61,680 nt of DNA from a bacterium (lineage in GTDB: Bacteria; Vulcanimicrobiota; Vulcanimicrobiia; Vulcanimicrobiales; Vulcanimicrobiaceae). This document shows, piece after piece, positions 52,944 to 60,836 of this stretch. The translations under genes and the position numbers were made by a program. The DNA lies in assembly GCA_021790895.1 (NCBI GenBank), contig JAJYFM010000003.1:1-61680 (forward strand), written 5' to 3'. The notes beneath the pieces were generated by a model. That model did no database searches, was not told where the DNA came from, and saw only the letters and a list, made by a program, of their open reading frames with translations. The stretch's first letter is position 1. The number at the start of each line of letters is the position of its first letter.

Positions 52944-53247
52944 TCATGCGGCCAGTGATTGCGGTGGAGCTGGTGTTTTGTGGAGCGCGCTGTGTGGGTG
53001 GCCGGTGCTGGACGATCGGCGCCAGTCGTCGGCTGCTGCACGTGCCTCGAAGATCGTCCGAAATCGGTTTTGGGGCGAGCAACTCAACGCGCACACGGGA
53101 CTTGAAGGACTCGATGAAGGCGTTTTGGGTTGGCTTACCAGGTTGAATGAATAGCAGCTCGACGTTGTGCTCGTGCGCCCACGTTTCGAGGGCAGAGGCG
53201 ATGAACTCAGGGCCATTCGTAGATCGCAGAAAGCCGCTTGCAGCCAT
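52944..53247 (-). pseudogene. IS3-family transposase remnant (OrfB C-terminal part)
   Basis: The minus strand first reads RSTNGPEFIASALETWAHEH and GKPTQNAFIESF, the DDE-transposase core of IS3-type elements (the usual motif is RSDNGPEF, so the catalytic Asp is lost). At about 53060 the similarity moves to another frame (RFRTIFEARAAADDWRR, then PHSALHKTPA), so a frameshift interrupts it. The N-terminal half and both inverted ends are missing. An inactive relic. Confidence 0.82.
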
Positions 53248-53292
53248 AACGAGCGTCTAGCGAGGAGCGGTGCGCGCAGGCTAGGCCGCTGG

Positions 53293-53321
53293 CACGCCGA
53301 GTAGGCCGTTGTCACGCCGAG
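53293..53321 (+). repeat. 29-bp direct repeat, right copy
   Basis: Identical to 50706-50734. A second, different repeat-like sequence (CCTTCGACTCGCTTCGCTCGCTCAG) follows at about 53330-53355, with self-complementary CGAGC/GCTCG elements typical of dispersed intergenic repeats. Confidence 0.75.
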
Positions 53322-53438
53322 TAGCCGCCCCTTCGACTCGCTTCGCTCGCTCAGGACAGGCTCCGCAGCGTATCAGGCGGAGCGTATCGCGGCGAACCGC
53401 GCTCCCGCGCCTCCTTCGAAGCGCTTACCCCGCCAAAC

Positions 53439-53463
53439 AAAAAAGCCCCGATGGGGCCCTTTT
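53439..53463 (-). terminator. Terminator of the tRNA-Gln gene (usable in both directions)
   Basis: Stem GCCCC/GGGGC with loop GAT, an A-run on one side and a T-run on the other, so it can terminate on either strand. Outer arms (GCCAAACAAAA and its complement) extend the pairing up to the CCA end of tRNA-Gln at 53470. Confidence 0.7.
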
Positions 53464-53466
53464 GTT

Positions 53467-53541
53467 TGGCTGGGGTGGCTGGATTCGAACCAACGCATGG
53501 CGGAGTCAAAGTCCGCTGCCTTACCGCTTGGCTACACCCCA
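53467..53541 (-). tRNA. tRNA-Gln (anticodon TTG)
   Basis: Acceptor TGGGGTG/CACCCCA, anticodon loop CTTTGAC giving TTG, discriminator G and encoded CCA (53469-53467). It marks the right edge of the accessory island. No duplicated tRNA 3' end is seen, so it does not look like the integration site itself. Confidence 0.95.
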
Positions 53542-53563
53542 TCGTAACGCGCGCGCCGGAGAG

Positions 53564-53953
53564 TTACAGGGGCGGTTCGCTCCTCCCTGTCGTGCGGCGG
53601 ATCCAACGGATCTCGAACCATTCGCCCCGCGCTGCCCGACGACTATACCGAAGTGCGGCGATGAGCCATACGACCAAGAGCGCGAGATCGACGAGGAGCG
53701 CGAAGATATAGAACGCGATGATCGCTGCGACGTTGGGAACGACGGCACTCAGGAGAAAGGGCCACAAGAGCGCGACTGCCGCCACCGCGAGCACCGCACC
53801 GCCGAACCACCGAGCCTGGTGCATCTGTCCGCGGTACCACAACGAAGCGGCCTCGCGCGGAGCGATGCGATCGAGGAGCGCAATCGGCCACGCGAGGTAC
53901 GCGAGGGCGACGAGCCGTTGCTCGTCGGCGGGTTGCTGAGGCTGCGGTTCTAT
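53564..53953 (-). CDS. Small membrane protein (DUF4870-like)
   Basis: About 129 residues with three hydrophobic segments (near residues 13-27, 50-70 and 78-100) and an acidic, Gln/Pro-rich N-terminus, a layout like DUF4870 proteins. No ATG, GTG or TTG precedes the first segment; the frame is open upstream into the NlpC gene. ATA at 53953, overlapping the NlpC stop by two bases (ATAG), is the nearest plausible start. Start and function uncertain. Confidence 0.6.
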   Translation of the reverse strand: MEPQPQQPADEQRLVALAYLAWPIALLDRIAPREAASLWYRGQMHQARWFGGAVLAVAAVALLWPFLLSAVVPNVAAIIAFYIFALLVDLALLVVWLIAALRYSRRAARGEWFEIRWIRRTTGRSEPPL

Positions 53954-54522
53954 TTTGATGCGATGTAGGTCTTCGCGCCGATATAGCGCGAGGCCCAGTA
54001 GGGTTCCGAGAGGCTGCTCACCATCACGCCGTGGTCGCTCGCACTCACGAACTTCCCATGCCCGAGGTAGATCCCGACATGCGACGGGCCAGGGAGGTAG
54101 GTTTGGAAGAACACCAGATCGCCCGGCACGAGGTGGCCGTGGATCGGTTTTCCTGCGTAGTACTGAGCGTCGGCCGTGCGCGGCAAATGAATGCCGACCA
54201 TGGCGAAGACGTGCTGCACGTAACCCGAGCAATCAAAGCCCGCTGCGGTGGTGCCGCCGAAAACATACGGAACGCCGAGGAAACGCAGCGCACTGTGGGT
54301 GAGCCCTTGGGCGATCTTTGAGGTGCGTGAAAGGACGCTGCCTGCAAAGCGTTCGAGAAGACCTTCGTGTTTTGGTTTGGTCTGCGCCTGGACGGCGAGC
54401 AGATGGGACGTCCACGCGGTGACGTCGGGGCCGGCGTTCGCGCTCGTGGGAGCGGCGTTCGCTGCAAGCGGCAGCGCAAACGCAATGGCTGCCACGATTC
54501 CGGCAAAAAATGCCTTCTTCAA
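53950..54522 (-). CDS. NlpC/P60-family secreted peptidoglycan hydrolase
   Basis: 190 residues with a signal peptide (cleaved near ANAAP). Catalytic Cys in FDCSGYVQ, His in SHVGIYLG, and the third polar residue in SASDHG. These endopeptidases cut stem peptides in the cell wall. TTG start at 54522, with GAGG about ten bases upstream. It lacks an obvious targeting domain; about 60 residues precede the catalytic domain. Confidence 0.9.
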   Translation of the reverse strand: MKKAFFAGIVAAIAFALPLAANAAPTSANAGPDVTAWTSHLLAVQAQTKPKHEGLLERFAGSVLSRTSKIAQGLTHSALRFLGVPYVFGGTTAAGFDCSGYVQHVFAMVGIHLPRTADAQYYAGKPIHGHLVPGDLVFFQTYLPGPSHVGIYLGHGKFVSASDHGVMVSSLSEPYWASRYIGAKTYIASK

Positions 54523-54681
54523 ATCGAATCGTCCTCTTTCGTGACACTTGCGAGGTTAGTTGACGGGTTCGGATGTGAAAGTCACCCTAGGGCCGACCGG
54601 CCCATTCACCCCACCCTAGTGCTCCCCCGCTCCAGGCTTCGCCCGGACTCAGTGATGTAGGTTGGGGACAGCCCCCGAGGG

Positions 54682-56061
54682 CTATCCGGCGTGCGTCGTT
54701 GGCCGCGCTCGCTCGATCTCCTGCTCGACTTTTGCGATAGCCGCCGAAACCTCGGCGGCGGCCCGAACGATCTCCTCGTGGTCGTCCCCCTCCACCATCA
54801 CCCGAACCAGCGGCTCGGTTCCCGAGGGGCGCACGAGGATCCGCCCCCGTCCGGCGAGCGAGCGCTCGACGCGGTCGATCGCTTCAAGCACCCCCTGGTG
54901 CTGGGCGCTGGCCTTGGAGTGGACGCGGACATTCTGGAGCACCTGCGGCGCCTCGACGACCGCCGCCACCAGATCGGCGAGGCGTTCTCGCGAGCGCGCC
55001 ATCTCCCCGAGGATCGCGAACGCGGTCATCGTTCCATCCCCCGTGGTGTTGCTGCGAAGGTCGATTACGTGCCCGGATTGCTCCGCGCCGAGAATAGCGC
55101 CGCTCTCGCGCATCCGCGCCAACAGGTATCGGTCGCCGACGGCGGTGCGGTCGAGCGCGATGCCTTGCGCGGTGAGCGCGCGCTCGAGACCGATATTGCT
55201 CATCACCGTTCCTACCACACGATCGGCGCGCGCTTCGTGGTGTGCGCGTGCAGCCAGCGCGAGCGCATACAAAATGTGATCGCCGGTCACGGTCGCACCG
55301 CGTTCGTCGATGAAGAGCGCGCGGTCGGCGTCGCCGTCGAACGCGACCCCGACGACATGCTTCTTTCCGCTTGCGTGCAGCGCGGTCACCGCTTCGCGCA
55401 ATGGTTCGAGGTGCGTCGCTCCGCAGTGTACGTTGATGCGCGCGCCGTCGTGTTCGCAGTGTAATTCGTGGACGATCGCTCCGGATTTGCGCAACGCGTG
55501 CGGCGCGACGGCATAGGCGGCACCGTAGGCGGCGTCAACGACGACTTCGATACCGTGCAGATCGACGCCGAGCCCTTCTAATAACGCGTAATAATGCTTG
55601 CCGAGATTCTGCGCGGTGGTGATCTGCCCGATGCCCACGCCGGTGGGGCGTTCGAATTCGTCACGCTCCATCACCGCCTCAATCGCGGCCTCGACGGCGT
55701 CGGAGAGTTTGAAACCATCGGCGCCGAAGAATTTAATGCCGTTATCGGCGATCGGGTTGTGCGACGCGGAGATCATCGCGCCGGCGGCGGCGCCGGTCGC
55801 GCGCACGATGCAGGCGATCGCCGGAGTCGGCAGGACACCGACCGAGATCGCGTGCCGACCAACCGACGCGATGCCGGCCATCAACGCCGATTCGAGCATC
55901 GGCCCAGAGAGCCGCGTGTCGCGCCCGACGACGATCGGTTGCGATGCATCGGCGCGATCGATGAGCGCATGCGCGGCCGCGCGACCGGCGCGCATTGCCA
56001 GTTCAGGCGTCAGTTCTTCGTTGGCAACGCCACGAATGCCGTCGGTGCCGAAATACCGCAT
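54682..56061 (-). CDS. glmM: Phosphoglucosamine mutase
   Basis: Converts glucosamine-6-P to glucosamine-1-P for UDP-GlcNAc. 459 residues. Start MRYFGTDGIRGVAN, catalytic phosphoserine in MISASHNPIADNGIKFF, metal loop DGDADRALF and phosphate-binding PSGTEPLVRVM. It follows cdaR with a one-base overlap; the cdaA-cdaR-glmM order is a conserved c-di-AMP module in Firmicutes. Confidence 0.97.
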   Translation of the reverse strand: MRYFGTDGIRGVANEELTPELAMRAGRAAAHALIDRADASQPIVVGRDTRLSGPMLESALMAGIASVGRHAISVGVLPTPAIACIVRATGAAAGAMISASHNPIADNGIKFFGADGFKLSDAVEAAIEAVMERDEFERPTGVGIGQITTAQNLGKHYYALLEGLGVDLHGIEVVVDAAYGAAYAVAPHALRKSGAIVHELHCEHDGARINVHCGATHLEPLREAVTALHASGKKHVVGVAFDGDADRALFIDERGATVTGDHILYALALAARAHHEARADRVVGTVMSNIGLERALTAQGIALDRTAVGDRYLLARMRESGAILGAEQSGHVIDLRSNTTGDGTMTAFAILGEMARSRERLADLVAAVVEAPQVLQNVRVHSKASAQHQGVLEAIDRVERSLAGRGRILVRPSGTEPLVRVMVEGDDHEEIVRAAAEVSAAIAKVEQEIERARPTTHAG

Positions 56062-56732
56062 TATCGTTGAGGGCCTTCCCCGGCTACCGCCGTTACGCGA
56101 ATCAAAATGAGATCGGGCGTAACCGAGACGCCGGGTACCGTGCGCCCGATGACGTCGACGGGAACAACGCGACGCATACTGTCGGTGGTTCCGGGAATCT
56201 GCGGCAAGGGCACGTCGACGCGAACCCCGGCGACCTGCGCTAAGACGCCGCTGGTTCCTTGCAGCGTAACCGAGGTGGGATCGGCGGCGATCTTCGAGAC
56301 GACGACGCCGTTTCGCGCCATCCCCGTATAGTGGATGAGCGGGCTTGCGAGGCGGCGTTCGATCCGTTCGATGCGCAGCGTGACCGAGCCCGGGCTGAGG
56401 CTCTGCACGGGGATATTCGGGGCGACGAGCGTGATTGGGACGTTTTGTACGCCGCTGGAGAGCCCGGCCAGATTGAGTACCGCTTTCACTTGGTCGGGCT
56501 TGATCGGCGGCGCATCACGATTTGCACGCACCGTGACAACGGCGTTCTTATCGGAGAATTCGGCGACCTCGTCGGGCGGCAGATTGATGGCGACGATCGG
56601 CACCGAGAGCTGTTGATCGTACTCCGAGGCGAGCAGCGGGTTGTTGGTATAGCGAAAAAACGCCCACCCGGTCAACGCGATGAGGAACGAAAGCAGTTTA
56701 AGCGGGAAGTTGTGTCGGAGGATTTTCATCAT
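56061..56732 (-). CDS. cdaR: YbbR-domain protein CdaR
   Basis: 223 residues: an N-terminal membrane anchor (KLLSFLIALTGWAFF) and extracytoplasmic YbbR repeats with IERIERR. CdaR binds and modulates the diadenylate cyclase CdaA. It overlaps cdaA by 35 bp and glmM by one base, so translation is probably coupled. Confidence 0.9.
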   Translation of the reverse strand: MMKILRHNFPLKLLSFLIALTGWAFFRYTNNPLLASEYDQQLSVPIVAINLPPDEVAEFSDKNAVVTVRANRDAPPIKPDQVKAVLNLAGLSSGVQNVPITLVAPNIPVQSLSPGSVTLRIERIERRLASPLIHYTGMARNGVVVSKIAADPTSVTLQGTSGVLAQVAGVRVDVPLPQIPGTTDSMRRVVPVDVIGRTVPGVSVTPDLILIRVTAVAGEGPQR

Positions 56733-57618
56733 CTTCTTCCCGCTTCAAATGTTTTTTGGCGATGCTGCGGACGGCGCCGAAACGCGCGCGCATCTGCATG
56801 ACGAAATCTGCGCCGGCGGCCGCCGGATCGCGGGTGGGGCGCGTGACGGCAAGCAACAGTCGACGCAGCCGTTCTTCATCGTCGACTGCGCGCGAAAGTT
56901 TTCCGTCACGGGCGATGCGCACGCTTCCGCGTTCTTCGGAAACGACGATGACGACGGCATCGGTCTGTTCCGTGATGCCGAGTGCGGCGCGATGGCGCGT
57001 GCCGAAGCGCTCCTCCCCGAAGCGCGGCTCGGCGAGCGGCAGAAAACAACCGGCGGATTCGATGAGCCCCTCACGGACGATCGTTGCACCGTCGTGGAGC
57101 GGCGACCGCGACATAAAGATCGAGAGGAGGAGCTCGACGCTAACGCGTGCGTCCAGGCGCGTACCGGTCTCGGCGATCTCGCGCAAACCGCTCTGCTGCT
57201 CGAGAACGACGAGCGCGCCGATGCGATTGCGCGCGAGCACGAAGGCGGCACGAGCGATGACGGCGATGACGGGATCGTCGGTGCGCGGAGTTTCGTCGTC
57301 GGGGTCGCTCTCGCTCAAGCGAAAGAGACCGCCGCGCCCGAGTTGTTCGAGCGCGCGGCGCAATTCAGGCTGAAAGACGATCGGTAACGTCACGGCTGCG
57401 CCGACGACGATCAATTGCAGAATCGCGCCGAGGAGATAAAGGTGGAGTAATCGGGCAATGCCGAGCAGGCCGACGAGAACGAGGACGCCGGTAAGAATCT
57501 GCACCGCGCGCGTCCCGCGGATGAGGAGGATCAGGTAATAGAACAGCACGCTCGTTGCGAGCACGTCGAAGACATCGGTGATGCCGACCCCGGAGAAAAT
57601 CGACGTTAGAATGTCCAC
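56698..57618 (-). CDS. cdaA: Diadenylate cyclase CdaA
   Basis: Makes cyclic di-AMP from two ATP. 306 residues: three N-terminal membrane helices (about 15-95), then the DAC domain with the DGA motif (SPLHDGATIV) and the RHR motif (GTRHRAALGITE). A charged C-terminal tail ends the protein. Operon with cdaR and glmM. It overlaps the preceding small gene by 13 bp. Confidence 0.95.
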   Translation of the reverse strand: MDILTSIFSGVGITDVFDVLATSVLFYYLILLIRGTRAVQILTGVLVLVGLLGIARLLHLYLLGAILQLIVVGAAVTLPIVFQPELRRALEQLGRGGLFRLSESDPDDETPRTDDPVIAVIARAAFVLARNRIGALVVLEQQSGLREIAETGTRLDARVSVELLLSIFMSRSPLHDGATIVREGLIESAGCFLPLAEPRFGEERFGTRHRAALGITEQTDAVVIVVSEERGSVRIARDGKLSRAVDDEERLRRLLLAVTRPTRDPAAAGADFVMQMRARFGAVRSIAKKHLKREEDDENPPTQLPA

Positions 57619-57974
57619 GATCGTTCGATGGCGGCTTCGAGGATCGAGCGTTCGCTCAAATGCGGCTCTGCGAGCATCTCCCGCGCGATTGCCGCGCGCG
57701 CCCGATCGCCGAGCGGTGCATGTAGCGTTCCGTGAACTGCGCAGCCGAGCGCAGCCGCCGTCGCGAGTGCAGCGCTGCGAACCGCACCACTCGGCGTGCG
57801 TTCAGGATCCCAGGTGAGCAGGAGGCCGTCGGTGAGTGCCTCGAGCGCCGTTCCCTGCGGAAAACGTTGCTCCGCGGCGGTTGCGATCAACGCCGACAAG
57901 GCGCCCGCGTCGCTTGGTTGAATCTTCCAGGCAATGAGCTGTGGATCGGTTTTCGCGGTGGAGGCGCTGTTCAC
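57606..57974 (-). CDS. Small protein of unknown function
   Basis: 122 residues from GTG 57974, no domain recognised and no membrane segment. Alanine-rich helices and a central PERTPSG stretch. It lies upstream of cdaA in the same direction, overlapping by 13 bp, and is divergent from rsgA (42 bp gap). Probably the first gene of the cda operon. Confidence 0.6.
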   Translation of the reverse strand: MNSASTAKTDPQLIAWKIQPSDAGALSALIATAAEQRFPQGTALEALTDGLLLTWDPERTPSGAVRSAALATAAALGCAVHGTLHAPLGDRARAAIAREMLAEPHLSERSILEAAIERSWTF

Positions 57975-58016
57975 GGCTCCCTATTCGTTAGCCGTGCGAA
58001 CCGCGTTCTCTTGCGC

Positions 58017-58886
58017 GTGAACGAAAGTCCATCCGCGCTGGTGATTTCCGTCGGCCGTAATTCGGCATGGGTTGCGTTGGAAGGCGAGCCGGGGATTCGC
58101 CTCGCGCAGATTCGGCGCAGCAGTGGGGCGCGTTCGATGCCGGTACCGGGGGACCGCGTGCGCGTCAGCCCGCTCGACGACGCGGTGGTGGTCATCGATG
58201 CGATCGAGCCGCGCGACCGGCTGCTCGCTCGACGCACCATCGCCGGGCGCGAAAAAGCGCTGGCGGCGAATGTCGAGTTATTGGTGACGGTGACCTCGCT
58301 TGCCGCACCACCGCCGCGCACCATCGTGCTCGACCAACTGCTGGTGTACGCGCACTTCGAGGAGATCGCCGCGCTCGTCGTCTTCACCAAGGCCGATCTC
58401 GCGGAGAGCGCATCGCCGTTGCCCACGCTCTATAGCGCGCTTGGGTATCGTTGCCTTAGCATCGACGCAAAGCACGGTGCGGGAATCGAGGAGTTTCGCG
58501 CCGCGCTCGACGGGTCGCGATCGCTGTTAGTCGGTGTCTCGGGGGTCGGGAAATCGAGCATCTTCCGCTGGATGGGCGGCGAGAACGAGATCGGCGACCT
58601 CTCGCGCTTCGGGCTGGGGCGTCAGACCACCACCGCTGCACGCCTGGTGCGGCTCGATCCCGGGTTTCTCATCGATTCACCCGGTGTCGCCGACTTCGGG
58701 CTGGGGCTCGTCACGCCGAGCGAGCTTGCGCCGGCGTTTCGGGAGTTCGCCGCCGCGGGGCGCTGCCGGTTCGCCGACTGCTCCCACCGCAGCGAACCGG
58801 GCTGCGCGATTCGCGAGGCCGTTACGCGCGGCGAGATCGCTGCATCGCGCTACGAAAGCTACACGCGCTTTTTAAGCGAAGGGTAG
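58017..58886 (+). CDS. rsgA: Ribosome small-subunit-dependent GTPase RsgA
   Basis: 289 residues. An N-terminal OB fold, then a circularly permuted GTPase with the motif order TKAD (G4), GVSGVGKSS (G1) and DSPG (G3), and a zinc site (CRFADCSH...GC) at the C-terminus. It helps mature the 30S subunit. GTG start at 58017. Confidence 0.94.
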   Translation: MNESPSALVISVGRNSAWVALEGEPGIRLAQIRRSSGARSMPVPGDRVRVSPLDDAVVVIDAIEPRDRLLARRTIAGREKALAANVELLVTVTSLAAPPPRTIVLDQLLVYAHFEEIAALVVFTKADLAESASPLPTLYSALGYRCLSIDAKHGAGIEEFRAALDGSRSLLVGVSGVGKSSIFRWMGGENEIGDLSRFGLGRQTTTAARLVRLDPGFLIDSPGVADFGLGLVTPSELAPAFREFAAAGRCRFADCSHRSEPGCAIREAVTRGEIAASRYESYTRFLSEG

Positions 58887-58907
58887 CGTACTACTCGTTC
58901 CCGTTTT

Positions 58908-59324
58908 TTAGTGTGGCACTTCGTAACAGGATGTCTTGTCGATTTCATGGATCGTGTTGTTATCGTTCACGACGATGACTGCGTAGCCGTACGGAATCCC
59001 GTCGCGGTTGCAGAGATGCGGGGTAAATCGGAGGTCGGGGAGGTGTCCGCCCACGGGAGCATGCGCGAAACGATACGTACTCACTTCATACGGCGATCCC
59101 GCGGCGAAACAGCAGACATCGGTGATAAGCGTCTTTCCTGGGGCGAGGTTGGCTTTTTGCATGACACGCCCCGTGGACCAGCCGTGTGCGAATAAGACCT
59201 GAATCACGTCGCTCGTGTTGTTGTGAACGACGATAGCACCGTTGTGCAGGTTGACTGCGAGCGCCGGACGCGTGAATAAGAAGACTGCTGCGACGGCGGC
59301 GATCAGCATCGAAAAGCGCTTCAT
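58908..59324 (-). CDS. Small secreted protein of unknown function
   Basis: 138 residues with a clear signal peptide (MKRFSMLIAAVAAVFLFTR, cleavage near ALA). The mature part has five Cys (including DVCCFAAG) and no recognised domain. A GGAGG site lies just before the ATG. Its codon use is less extreme than in the core genes. Confidence 0.72.
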   Translation of the reverse strand: MKRFSMLIAAVAAVFLFTRPALAVNLHNGAIVVHNNTSDVIQVLFAHGWSTGRVMQKANLAPGKTLITDVCCFAAGSPYEVSTYRFAHAPVGGHLPDLRFTPHLCNRDGIPYGYAVIVVNDNNTIHEIDKTSCYEVPH

Positions 59325-59571
59325 GTTGGGCCCTCCTTAAATATGGTCCGCATCTGTGGACCGGCTTCGATTGGAGGTGGCGTCGCCCGCTCCTTTCGAG
59401 GCCTTGGTTGCTAGGCGCTCCCCCGGCTCCGGCTCGCGGAGAGCGCGATTATCGGTAGCGTTCTGTTTCAAATATCCCATCGCCATTTCCGATTCTTGAT
59501 CGTCGTCACGCACGACAATAATGCCAGGAAGTGTATGGCGCGCGTGTGTCTTCACGGTCGCAATAGCAGCA
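59325..59571. other. Intergenic stretch with a doubtful short reading frame
   Basis: A 72-codon minus-strand frame (59555-59337) is open here but has no homology that I recognise and no convincing ribosome site, so it is not called. The GGAGG at its 3' end serves the secreted-protein gene. Confidence 0.3.
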
Positions 59572-60048
59572 CTAGTGATACTTATGTGTCGTTGTAGGCG
59601 CTAGCAGATCGTGCCATTCCAAGGCGCTATCAGCAAATAGCGTGGATATCTCGATCGGGGATTCGTTGCCATCCACATTCGGCCACCGATCAAGAAAACT
59701 TGTCGCGACAGCGCCAACGGAGCCGGCGCTATCGATCAAGTGGATATGGAGAGCCACTTCGTCGCCTTCAAAATCGAGAGTATTTGGAGAAATAGTGACT
59801 CGTTCGATGCCCCACCCTGTTCGCAGGTCGTCATCCCATTCATCAGGAGTTCTATCTATGCGTGACGTATGGAATATAAATAATCGAAATTCCCATGTGT
59901 CGTCAAGCCGCGTGAACGGTAATCCTATTGCCATGCGAAAGTCTTCACGAGACTCATCGGTATGGACCACTGGGTCTGGAAGAAAATAGACATTTGCATC
60001 AATAGTTCGCCGTAATGCTTCATCGAGCCTCATGGAACGCGACATCAT
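59572..60048 (-). CDS. Protein of unknown function
   Basis: 158 residues with a soluble, acidic composition; Asp/Trp-rich (PDEWDDDLRTGWGIERV). No domain recognised. The length of the open frame in lower-GC DNA and its balanced amino-acid use make it likely to be real. Function unknown. Confidence 0.55.
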   Translation of the reverse strand: MMSRSMRLDEALRRTIDANVYFLPDPVVHTDESREDFRMAIGLPFTRLDDTWEFRLFIFHTSRIDRTPDEWDDDLRTGWGIERVTISPNTLDFEGDEVALHIHLIDSAGSVGAVATSFLDRWPNVDGNESPIEISTLFADSALEWHDLLAPTTTHKYH

Positions 60049-60836
60049 CTCTCCTTACCTAAGAAACACTCGCTTTTACCTTAAGTTCGCCGGTTGAAGA
60101 ACTAAGCGAAAATGGGGTCGGACCCCTCCCGGGAATGTCCAGAAGACCCTCGACTCAGTTGTGCTGGATGGCCATAATGTTGATTCCATCTGCGTGGGTT
60201 TCAACGTGCCAAAGAATATATGTCCCAAAATCAAACACAACGATTGTTCAAAAAACCGCGCCGAGCGGGAACTCTTAATTTTAAAGAGACACGAATCGTA
60301 TTGTTGCTTTGAGCGCGCATCGAACGGCCTGCCGCGTACATCTTGGAACGTACACCCGACGGAATCACATTTAGAGCAGCGAGAAGGCTTCCACAAACGA
60401 GTGCGGCATTTGCTTGGGTCATCCAGCCCTGGTGGGGTAAACCGACAGTCAGCGATTCTCCCGATGGCAGATAGGTGCTAATCCGTAACGCTTCTAGGTG
60501 GGTTACCAAATACACGCACATTGATAGGGTCCAGGAAAGTGCGAAAAAGCACGCGGTTCACTCGTCGACAATCCGTTCATTCTCGTTTCCGACAAATTGA
60601 TCGCCTATGAGACGTGTTGTTCTGTTGCGATATGTTGTTGTGTTTCGCGGAACATTCATTATGTTTGCGCGGGACCTTCTCAGTTTTCGCACTCGAGCAT
60701 CGTCGAATTAGTGAGGCCTTCCTAAAACACAATCGAATAAAAAAATTCGAACGGGCGTTAAGCAACCTATCCGTCGGTCGCAGGAGAACGTCATCACGAG
60801 CGCATTTTGCGCGACTTCCGCGAAAGGAGTAGTTCT
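60049..60836. other. Mostly non-coding, low-GC stretch
   Basis: No gene can be supported. Short frames on both strands (up to about 134 codons) are Arg/Ser/Cys-rich without a domain. It contains the REP-like palindrome at 60114-60126. The AGGAG at 60824-60828 belongs to the following lipoprotein. Confidence 0.55.
60114..60126. repeat. REP-like palindrome
   Basis: GGGGTC-G-GACCCC, a perfect 6-bp inverted repeat with a single central base, preceded by AAAAT. It resembles the GGGGTCxGACCCC elements dispersed in many bacterial genomes; only one copy is seen here. Confidence 0.45.

Noticed and set aside
53467-53541. tRNA-Gln as an integration site for the island
   Set aside because: No duplicated 3' tRNA segment or integrase is present; the 29-bp repeats are unrelated to the tRNA sequence.
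60161-60481. 106-codon frame in the gap before the last lipoprotein
   Set aside because: Cys/His/Lys-rich without a domain or ribosome site; comparable frames exist on the other strand.
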